From Burkholderiales bacterium (GTDB taxonomy: Bacteria; Pseudomonadota; Gammaproteobacteria; Burkholderiales; Burkholderiaceae_C), in assembly GCA_025352345.1 (NCBI GenBank), contig JANXTP010000047.1, forward strand, positions 1 through 8,009: a stretch of 8,009 bases of DNA. The letters are read 5' to 3'. Position numbers and translations under genes: made by a program. The notes under the pieces were generated by a model. The model searched no databases. It was not told the DNA's origin and worked only from the letters and a program-made list of their open reading frames with translations. This document shows positions 1 to 5,285 of this stretch, piece after piece (position 1 is the first letter of the stretch; each line of letters starts with the position of its first letter).

Positions 1-351
1 GCACGGCTCGCCGCGCTGTTCGAATCGGCCCGCGCCGAAGCGCGCGCCTCGGGGCTGGCGGTGCACTGGTTGCCGCGCCCGCTGACCACGGAGCGACCTG
101 CGGCCGGTGATCTGCCGGCCGATTTCACCTTCGTCGGATTGCCGGCATCGGCCGGGCTGCCGCAGCGCTGGCTGTCGGAAGGCGTCAGCGCCAGTGTGAT
201 CGGCGCGCCCGATGTCGTGCTGGGCCCGGAGCCGCTGATCGGTGCGCAGCGCCTCACGCTGCGCCTGGGCGACAGCCGGCTGACGCTGGCCACCGATGGG
301 TTGGGCCCGTTCGCCGTGTCCAGCGACGAAGCACCATCGGTGTCGCGGTGA
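1..351 (+). CDS. gspH: Type II secretion minor pseudopilin GspH, 3' part (5' end outside window)
   Basis: The frame is open from base 1 and ends at TGA 349-351, giving the last 116 residues of a protein usually about 150-180 long. The prepilin leader and the hydrophobic N-terminal helix lie upstream of the window. The first visible residues (ARLAALFESARAEARASGLA, then VHW) are the amphipathic second half of the pseudopilin helix followed by the first strand, a pattern typical of GspH/FimT-like proteins. The rest is a beta-rich globular domain ending in strands such as RLTLRLGDSRLTLATDG. GspH is a minor pseudopilin that joins the GspI-J-K tip to the GspG major pseudopilus in the periplasm; that is family knowledge. 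The assignment rests on this helix and on its place directly before gspI, with the stop overlapping the GTG start of gspI by 4 bases. A GTG at 61 is internal and is not the start. Confidence 0.88.
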   Translation, partial: ARLAALFESARAEARASGLAVHWLPRPLTTERPAAGDLPADFTFVGLPASAGLPQRWLSEGVSASVIGAPDVVLGPEPLIGAQRLTLRLGDSRLTLATDGLGPFAVSSDEAPSVSR

Positions 352-725
352 AGGCATCCCTCCCGTCGCGCCAGGCCAATGGCTTCACGCTGATCGAGGT
401 GCTGGTCGCGCTGGTCATCGTCGCGGTGACGCTGGGGGCGGGCATCAAGGCAGCTGGCGCGTTGCTTAACAACGCCCAGCGGCTGGCCGAGATCAGCGAG
501 GCGCAGTGGTGTGCCGACAACCAGCTGACCGGCCTGAAGCTGGCGAAGGTGTTTCCAGATGTCGGCGAATCGAGCTTCAGCTGCGAGCAACTCGGCCACA
601 GCTACACCGGCAGGTTCACCGTGGCGCCGACGCCGAATCCGAATTTCCGCCGCGTCGACACACAGATGCGCAATGACGCCGGCGAGCCACTGCTGACGCT
701 GTCGGCGATCCTGCCGAACCAATGA
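348..725 (+). CDS. gspI: Type II secretion minor pseudopilin GspI
   Basis: 125 residues, the usual family length. It has a type III prepilin leader of 12 residues ending in Gly12, with cleavage expected before Phe13. Then comes FTLIEVLVALVIVAVTLGAG, the membrane helix with the conserved Glu at +5 (Glu17). The segment after the helix (AGALLNNAQRL, then W54-C55 and C79) fits GspI, a small pseudopilin that nucleates the tip with GspJ and GspK. The prepilin peptidase GspO/PilD should cut and N-methylate it at the inner membrane. The start is GTG 348, overlapping the gspH stop in GTGA, so its translation is probably coupled to gspH; no other start precedes the Gly-Phe site. The two mature cysteines (55 and 79) could form a periplasmic disulfide; this is inferred only. 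Confidence 0.95.
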   Translation: MKASLPSRQANGFTLIEVLVALVIVAVTLGAGIKAAGALLNNAQRLAEISEAQWCADNQLTGLKLAKVFPDVGESSFSCEQLGHSYTGRFTVAPTPNPNFRRVDTQMRNDAGEPLLTLSAILPNQ

Positions 726-1426
726 CCATGGCCCGCTGCACTTTCGCCCAACCTGCCGATCGCGGCTTCACGCTGGTCGAAGTGCTGGTCGCGCTGGGCA
801 TCATGGCAACGCTGGCGGTGATGGGCTGGCAGGGCATCGAGGGCATCGTGCGCACCCGCGACGCCAGCCAAGCCAGGTTGGACCACACGCTGCGCCTGGG
901 CACGGTGCTCGCGCAGTGGGAGCAGGACCTGGCCTCGCTGCAGGAGACCGATGCGGTGCCGGCGCTCAGCTACGACGGCAAGACGCTGCGGCTGACGCGC
1001 CGCACCGACGACGGCGTGCAACTGGTCGCATGGTCGTTGACGTCCGCCACCGGCGTGGCGCAGACCGACACGGGCAACAGCCAGTGGACGCGATGGGCCG
1101 GGCCGTCGGTGAACGGCAGCGTCGCCCTGCAGGACAGCTGGCTGCGCAGCCAGCTGTTGCAGGGCAATGACCCCGGCCTGCTGCGCACGCTGGATGGGGT
1201 GTCGCAGCTGCAGCTGTATTGCTTCCGCGGCAACGCCTGGAGCAATTGCCAGTCCAGCGGCAATGTGGTGGCAGCGTCGCCGCCTGCCAGTGGCGCGAGC
1301 GGCGTGCCGGCCGGCACGCGCACGGTGCTGCCCTCAGGCCTGCGGCTGGTGCTGACCTTTGCCGGTGGCAGCGGCCACGACGGCACGCTGACGCGCGACG
1401 TGGCCTTCGGCCCCCAACCGCAATGA
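722..1426 (+). CDS. gspJ: Type II secretion minor pseudopilin GspJ
   Basis: 234 residues. The leader is 15 residues ending in Gly15, then Phe16 and Glu20 at +5 (GFTLVEVLVALGIMATLAVM), so it is a prepilin-peptidase substrate. The following WQGIEGIVRTRD and the W-E-Q-D-L motif near residues 67-71 are typical of GspJ. The body is a beta-rich periplasmic domain with a Ser/Gly/Pro/Ala-rich loop around 179-197. GspJ forms a heterotrimer with GspI and GspK at the pseudopilus tip. The start ATG 722 overlaps the gspI stop (ATGA), which favours it over the second ATG at 728 (Met3). Its TGA in turn overlaps the gspK start. The mature domain contains exactly two cysteines, C167 and C176, nine residues apart and possibly disulfide-linked. 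Confidence 0.95.
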   Translation: MTMARCTFAQPADRGFTLVEVLVALGIMATLAVMGWQGIEGIVRTRDASQARLDHTLRLGTVLAQWEQDLASLQETDAVPALSYDGKTLRLTRRTDDGVQLVAWSLTSATGVAQTDTGNSQWTRWAGPSVNGSVALQDSWLRSQLLQGNDPGLLRTLDGVSQLQLYCFRGNAWSNCQSSGNVVAASPPASGASGVPAGTRTVLPSGLRLVLTFAGGSGHDGTLTRDVAFGPQPQ

Positions 1427-2457
1427 ACCCCATCAGGCGCGCGGGCCGAGCGCCGGTCCGCTCCCAAGCCGGCCCGCATCCCCCAGGGGGATCGGTCGAC
1501 GTACTCGTCCACCCAGGGGCTCCACAACAGCGCGGCGCCGCGCTGCTCACCGCGATGCTGATCGTCGTGCTGGTCAGCAGCCTCGCCTCGGCGATGGTCT
1601 GGCAGCAATGGCGTGCGGTGCAGGTCGAAAGCGCCGAGCGGGCGCGCACGCAGTCGGCGTGGATCCTCTCTGGCGCGCTCGACTGGGCGCGGCTGATCCT
1701 GCGCGAAGACGCCAAGTCCGGCGGCGCCACCACGCTCAGCGAACCCTGGGCCACGCCGCTGGCCGAATCACGGCTGTCGAGCTTTCTCGCTGCGGACAAA
1801 AGCAGCACCGACGACGGCCCCGAAGCCTTTCTGTCCGGCCAGATCACCGATGCGCAGGCGCGCTACAACCTGCGCAACCTGGTCGGTGACGACGGCAAGG
1901 TGGTGCCAGCGGAACTGGCCGCGGCGCGGCGCCTGTTCGAGTCGGTCGGTGTCGCGACCGAGCTGGCCGACCGACTGGCCAGCGGGCTGCGCGATGCCGT
2001 CAGTCGACCCGGCAGCGAAGGCCGCTCGGCCACACCACCGCTGCTGCCACGCAGCGTGACGCAACTGAGATGGTTGGGGGTGGATGGCAACATGCTGCGC
2101 CGGATCGCACCCTTTGTCGTGATCCTGCCGGTGCGCACATCGATCAACCTGAACACCGCCTCGCGCGAGGTGATCGCTGCCAGTGTCGACGGCATGGACC
2201 TGAGCGCCGCCGGGCGGCTGGTGCAAAACCGCCAGCGCACGCCGTTCAAGTCGATTGCCGAGGCCCAGGCGCTGATCCCATCATCGCTGTCACTCGATGC
2301 CTCGCGGGTCGATGTGAAGTCGAACTTCTTCGAGGTGCGCGGCCGTATCCGCTTGGGCGACCGGGTGCTGGAAGAGCTGTCGCTGGTTGAGCGGCGCGGG
2401 CTTGATGTGCTGCCCCTCCAGCGCCAGCGGATCAATCTGCAAGACGCCCCGCCATGA
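1423..2457 (+). CDS. gspK: Type II secretion minor pseudopilin GspK, with unusually long leader
   Basis: 344 residues. The membrane helix begins at RGAALLTAMLIVVLVSSLAS, with the likely cleavage site Gly38-Ala39. The +5 position is Thr43 rather than Glu, and loss of Glu5 is characteristic of GspK. RYNLRNLV (about 147-154) and the C-terminal SINLNTASREVI (about 240-251) with the following helices match the GspK fold, which has a SAM-like inserted domain. GspK caps the pseudopilus tip and regulates its length; this is family knowledge. The start ATG 1423 overlaps the gspJ stop (ATGA). No other ATG, GTG or TTG lies in frame before the cleavage site, and the next ATG (1555, Met45) is inside the helix. 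The leader is therefore 38 residues, long and rich in Pro/Gly/Arg, and is encoded largely by a palindrome-rich segment described separately. Confidence 0.94.
   Translation: MNPIRRAGRAPVRSQAGPHPPGGSVDVLVHPGAPQQRGAALLTAMLIVVLVSSLASAMVWQQWRAVQVESAERARTQSAWILSGALDWARLILREDAKSGGATTLSEPWATPLAESRLSSFLAADKSSTDDGPEAFLSGQITDAQARYNLRNLVGDDGKVVPAELAAARRLFESVGVATELADRLASGLRDAVSRPGSEGRSATPPLLPRSVTQLRWLGVDGNMLRRIAPFVVILPVRTSINLNTASREVIAASVDGMDLSAAGRLVQNRQRTPFKSIAEAQALIPSSLSLDASRVDVKSNFFEVRGRIRLGDRVLEELSLVERRGLDVLPLQRQRINLQDAPP
1441..1510. repeat. Palindromic element inside the gspK leader (putative repeat insertion; outer limits uncertain)
   Basis: Two adjacent inverted repeats occupy this segment. The first has 8-bp perfect arms at 1441-1448 and 1470-1477. 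Nested in it is an alternative 5-bp stem, 1448-1452 with 1459-1463. The second is a perfect palindrome at 1478-1492, ATCCCCCAGGGGGAT, with 7-bp arms and a single central base. The following bases up to about 1510 read CGGTCGACGTACTCG and do not look like pseudopilin leader sequence either. The segment is translated as the low-complexity GspK leader and leaves the frame intact. I infer a short dispersed repeat (REP/MITE-like) carried in frame. There are no transposase genes or clear target duplications, so its nature is unproven. It has no U-tract and is an unlikely terminator. Confidence 0.45.
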
Positions 2458-2476
2458 CCCCCCGACTAAACTCAGC

Positions 2477-2495
2477 GCCTGCCCGTCTGGGCGGC
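2477..2495 (+). other. Small hairpin in the gspK-gspL gap
   Basis: The only sizeable non-coding gap of the operon is 2458-2507 (50 bases). It holds a stem of GCC + GCCC (2477-2479 and 2481-2484, with T2480 bulged) pairing with GGGCGGC (2489-2495) around a GTCT loop. No run of T follows, so it is not a convincing intrinsic terminator. It could slow ribosomes or RNase, or protect a processed mRNA end between the pseudopilin and platform gene groups; this is inferred. No good Shine-Dalgarno is visible before the gspL ATG at 2508. Confidence 0.4.
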
Positions 2496-2507
2496 TGACC
2501 TAGCTTC

Positions 2508-3782
2508 ATGTCCATCCTTGCCATTTCACTGTCGCCGCGTCTCCGCCTGCGCAGCAGCCACACCGGCATGGCCGCGCCCGGCACATCCGTGGCCGATGAC
2601 GCGTTCGACTATGGGCTGAGCAGCGACGGCTTCACGCTGCTGAGCCAGGGCCGTTGCGCGGCAGCGCTGCTGCCCAAGGCCGACAGCGTGATCGCGGTGG
2701 TCAGCGAAGGCGACATTGCCTGGCACCGCATCACCCTGCCCAAGGCGCCGTCGGCGCGGCTGCGCGCGGCACTGACCGGTGTGCTCGAAGAGGCCCTGCT
2801 CGACGATGGCGACGCCACCCACCTGGCGCTCGCGCCGGGTGCAGTCGCAGGCCTTCCGACCTGGGTCGCGGCGGTCAACCGCGGCTGGCTGCGCGGCGAG
2901 TTGGCTGCGCTGGAGCGGCACCGGGTGTTCGTCGACCGGGTGGTGCCAGCGGCCTGGCCCGACACGCCTCCCAGTGGACATTTCACCGAGGCTGGCGGCG
3001 GTGCCACGGTGGATGGCAGCGGCAGCACACACCAGGACGTGGCGCTGACCTGGTCGCATGCCGATGGCGTGGCGAGGCTGCGCCTGCAAGGCGGGCTGGC
3101 GCGTGCGCTGCTTCCGGCTGATCTGCCGCCGGAAGCCCGCTGGACGGCAACGCCGGAAGCGGCAACCGCCGCCGAGCGCTGGCTGGGCCTGCCGGTGACG
3201 GTGGTGTCGGCCGACGAACGCGCGTTGCAGGCGACGCGCACCCTGTGGAACCTGCGCCAGTTCGATCTGGCAGCGCGCCACCGCGGCACCCGCGCGGCGC
3301 GCGACGCCTGGCGTCGCTGGTTGAGCCCCAGCTGGCGACCGGTGCGCTACGGCCTGCTGGCCCTGCTGGCGGTGCAGCTGATCGGCCTGAACGCCTGGGC
3401 CTGGCACCTGCGTTCAGAACTGGATTCGCAACGGCAAGCGATGGTCAGGGTGCTGCAGACCACGTTCCCGCAGGTCAGCGCGGTGCTCGACGCGCCGCTG
3501 CAGATGCAACGCGAAGTGGATGGGCTGCGCGCCGCCGCCGGTCGGCCGTCGGCGATCGATGTTGAGCCGATGCTGCTGGCCGCGGCTGCGGCCTGGCCAG
3601 CCAGCCAGCCGCCAGTCGACAACCTGCGCTACGAGCTGGGTCGGCTCACGCTGACCGCCACCGGCTGGAGCGACGCCGAGATCGCCCAGTTCCGCAGCCA
3701 GTTGCGGCCGGCCGGCTGGCAGGTCGATGCCGCCGAAGGCCGCATCAGCCTGAGCCGCGCGGCAACCGGAACATCGCCATGA
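2508..3782 (+). CDS. gspL: Type II secretion inner-membrane platform protein GspL
   Basis: 424 residues, near the usual family length. The first 260 or so residues form the cytoplasmic actin-like domain, beginning MSILAISLSPRLRLR, which recruits the GspE ATPase. A basic juxtamembrane stretch (about 258-279, many Arg and Trp) leads into a single membrane helix at about 281-301 (YGLLALLAVQLIGLNAWAW). A coiled segment (about 303-345) and a small C-terminal periplasmic ferredoxin-like domain follow, the latter ending in LRYELGRLTLTATGWSDAEI and after. This domain order is diagnostic of GspL. The protein links ATPase work in the cytoplasm to GspM and the pseudopilus. The start ATG 2508 follows a 50-base gap, and the stop overlaps the gspM start by 4 bases (ATGA), implying coupled expression with GspM, its direct partner. 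Confidence 0.93.
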   Translation: MSILAISLSPRLRLRSSHTGMAAPGTSVADDAFDYGLSSDGFTLLSQGRCAAALLPKADSVIAVVSEGDIAWHRITLPKAPSARLRAALTGVLEEALLDDGDATHLALAPGAVAGLPTWVAAVNRGWLRGELAALERHRVFVDRVVPAAWPDTPPSGHFTEAGGGATVDGSGSTHQDVALTWSHADGVARLRLQGGLARALLPADLPPEARWTATPEAATAAERWLGLPVTVVSADERALQATRTLWNLRQFDLAARHRGTRAARDAWRRWLSPSWRPVRYGLLALLAVQLIGLNAWAWHLRSELDSQRQAMVRVLQTTFPQVSAVLDAPLQMQREVDGLRAAAGRPSAIDVEPMLLAAAAAWPASQPPVDNLRYELGRLTLTATGWSDAEIAQFRSQLRPAGWQVDAAEGRISLSRAATGTSP

Positions 3783-4330
3783 ATCGTCCAGCCGGCGTGC
3801 AAGTAGCCTCAGTGAATGGCCGTGGCGGCCGCCTGATGCCGGCCTCGTGGATCACGGCGCGCGACACACTGCAGGCCCGCTGGACCGCGCTGGCCGCGCG
3901 CGAACGCACCGGGCTGCTCGCCGCCGGTGCGTTGATCGGCCTGTTGCTGCTGTGGAGCGTGGCGATCCAGCCCGCCTGGCGCACGCTGCGCGAGGCGCCA
4001 TATCGCATCGACCAGCAAGGCGCCCAGTTGCAGGCCATGCAGCGGCTGGCCGCCGAGGCGGCTGAGTTGCGCGCGATCGCACCGGTCTCGGTTGCACAGG
4101 CCAGCGCCGCACTGCAAGGCGCCACCGCGCGACTCGCCGGGCGGGCCACCTTGCAGTTGCAAGGCGACCGCGCCACCGTCACCGTCAACGGCTTGGCCGG
4201 CGATGAATTGCGCGACTGGCTGGCCGAGGTGCGCGGCGCGGCGCGTGCACGCGCCACCGAGGTGCAATTGACACGTGGCGCGCAGGGTTACACCGGCACG
4301 CTGGTGTTGAGCCTGGGCGGCAACCGATGA
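3779..4330 (+). CDS. gspM: Type II secretion inner-membrane platform protein GspM
   Basis: 183 residues, typical for GspM. A short cytoplasmic N-terminus ends in ALAARERTG; the membrane helix is at about 45-63 (LLAAGALIGLLLLWSVAIQP). It is followed by an amphipathic, coiled-coil-prone stretch (WRTLREAP, then Gln/Ala/Leu-rich 75-99) and a C-terminal periplasmic ferredoxin-like domain (about 105-183, including DELRDWLAEVR). The ARER-helix-W-P-W-R arrangement is a common GspM signature. GspM stabilises GspL and contacts it through both the coiled stretch and the ferredoxin-like domain. The start ATG 3779 overlaps the gspL stop. An in-frame ATG at 3836 (Met20) would give a more family-typical N-terminus, so residues 1-19 are the least certain part. 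The stop overlaps the gspN start. Confidence 0.92.
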   Translation: MNRPAGVQVASVNGRGGRLMPASWITARDTLQARWTALAARERTGLLAAGALIGLLLLWSVAIQPAWRTLREAPYRIDQQGAQLQAMQRLAAEAAELRAIAPVSVAQASAALQGATARLAGRATLQLQGDRATVTVNGLAGDELRDWLAEVRGAARARATEVQLTRGAQGYTGTLVLSLGGNR

Positions 4331-5283
4331 AGCGCTTGTCGGCGAGTCGGCTGGGTTTGCCGGTGCGTGGGGTGCGTGGCCGTCGTCCACCCTCACAGAC
4401 CACCTTCGCCGCTTCGCGGTGGGGGGAATCGACCTACGCCGAAGCGGCCTGGGGCCGCGACCGCGCTGGCGGCGTGCGCTGGGGCTGGGCCGGGGCGATC
4501 AGCGGTGCGCTGATCGCGGGTGTCTGCTTTGCGCCGGCCAGCTGGCTGGCCGATGCGGTCTCGGCCGCGACCCAGCAGCGTCTGATGCTGGTCGATGCGC
4601 GTGGCAGCGTCTGGTCGGGCAGCGCGGTGCTGGTACTGACCGGCGGGCCCGGCAGCCGCGATGCCACCGCCTTGCCGGGGCGCCTGGCGTGGACTGCCCG
4701 CCCGCGCGGCTTGGCGCTGGAGGCGGTGTTCAGCCAGGCCTGCTGCCTGCACGGCGATGTCAGCCTGCTGTGGGCGCCCGCCCTTGGCGGCTACACCGTG
4801 ATGCTGAAACCTCCTGGCGACTGGGTCGGCCAGTGGCCCGCCGCCTGGCTGGCCGGCCTGGGCACGCCGTGGAACACGCTGCGCCTGGGAGGCAGCGCAA
4901 GGCTGCTGTCCTCAGGCCTGGCCATCGAATCGGTGCAAGGCCGCTGGCGGTTCGCCGGCGGGCTGGCCGTCGAACTGATGCACGCATCGTCCCGGCTGTC
5001 CACACTGGACACGCTCGGCAGCTACCGGCTGTCGGTCCAGGGGGAACCGCTGAATGCGCCGCGTGACGCTGCTCGTGGTGGCGCAGCGGCGGGGACGGCA
5101 CAAATCACGCTGTCCACACTGGAAGGTGCGCTGCTGCTCAATGGCAACGGGAGCTGGGGCCTGGCCGGGCTGCGTTTTGAGGGCGAGGCCAGCGCCGTCG
5201 ATCCCGACGGCGCGGCCCTCGGCAACCTGCTGAACATCATCGGACGGCGCGACGGCGCGCGGTCCGTCATTTCGATCGGATAG
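4327..5283 (+). CDS. gspN: Type II secretion accessory inner-membrane protein GspN, with atypical N-terminal extension
   Basis: 318 residues, by my recollection about 50 more than a common GspN. A single membrane helix lies at about 54-75 (WAGAISGALIAGVCFAPASW). The periplasmic part contains the hallmark ARGSVWSGSAVLVLTGG (about 91-107), an adjacent cysteine pair C139-C140, and a C-terminus LLNIIGRRDGARSVISIG typical of GspN. The role of GspN is poorly defined; it is dispensable in several studied systems and belongs with the inner-membrane platform. The 50 or so residues before the helix are basic, low in hydrophobicity, and include a segment encoded by inverted-repeat DNA (see the repeat entry). 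The start ATG 4327 overlaps the gspM stop. I see no convincing alternative start close to the helix. The TAG stop is 2 bases before gspD. Confidence 0.9.
   Translation: MKRLSASRLGLPVRGVRGRRPPSQTTFAASRWGESTYAEAAWGRDRAGGVRWGWAGAISGALIAGVCFAPASWLADAVSAATQQRLMLVDARGSVWSGSAVLVLTGGPGSRDATALPGRLAWTARPRGLALEAVFSQACCLHGDVSLLWAPALGGYTVMLKPPGDWVGQWPAAWLAGLGTPWNTLRLGGSARLLSSGLAIESVQGRWRFAGGLAVELMHASSRLSTLDTLGSYRLSVQGEPLNAPRDAARGGAAAGTAQITLSTLEGALLLNGNGSWGLAGLRFEGEASAVDPDGAALGNLLNIIGRRDGARSVISIG
4362..4379 (+). repeat. Perfect 9-bp tandem duplication in gspN
   Basis: GGTGCGTGG occurs twice back to back (4362-4370 and 4371-4379) and encodes a duplicated V-R-G in the GspN N-terminus. It lies immediately before the inverted-repeat segment. 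The unit is a multiple of three bases, so frame is preserved. It could arise by replication slippage or mark the edge of the neighbouring insertion. Confidence 0.7.
4385..4455. repeat. Inverted-repeat element inside the gspN N-terminus (putative repeat insertion; limits uncertain)
   Basis: A 9-bp perfect inverted repeat is present: GCCGCTTCG at 4408-4416 and CGAAGCGGC at 4440-4448, with 23 bases between. A shorter hairpin CCGC-TTC-GCGG (4409-4419) competes with it; allowing G-U pairs its RNA stem extends to about 10 bp. A run of six or seven G with the shape GGGGGAATCGACCTAC (4422-4437) lies between the arms. The segment is translated as a Ser/Thr/Arg/Trp-rich stretch ahead of the GspN membrane helix. 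It looks unlike the coding sequence around it. I infer a dispersed palindromic repeat carried in frame; copy number elsewhere in the genome cannot be seen here. Confidence 0.45.
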
Positions 5284-5285
5284 CC

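Noticed and set aside
1219..1422. Upstream extension of the gspK frame to a start at 1219, giving 412 residues
   Set aside because: The extra 68 residues are an out-of-frame reading of gspJ; the ATG at 1423 with the ATGA overlap fits the operon pattern.
1478..1492. Perfect palindrome ATCCCCCAGGGGGAT as a terminator or operator
   Set aside because: It is inside the gspK coding sequence, has a one-base centre too tight for a good RNA hairpin, and no T-run follows; a repeat element is the better reading.
966..1847. Long open frame of 293 codons on the minus strand across gspJ/gspK
   Set aside because: Composition artefact of GC-rich DNA opposite two well-recognised genes; the translation is Arg/Ala/Ser/Cys-rich with no recognisable domain.
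2440..2507. Possible sigma-70 promoter for gspL with TAAACT (2467-2472) as -10
   Set aside because: Four of six matches only, and no acceptable -35 hexamer at the right distance (ACGCCC at 2444-2449).
2526..3407. Minus-strand open frame of 293 codons opposite gspL
   Set aside because: Shadow frame: its residues are mostly Arg, Gln, Ala and Gly and the opposite strand is a clear gspL with correct domain order.
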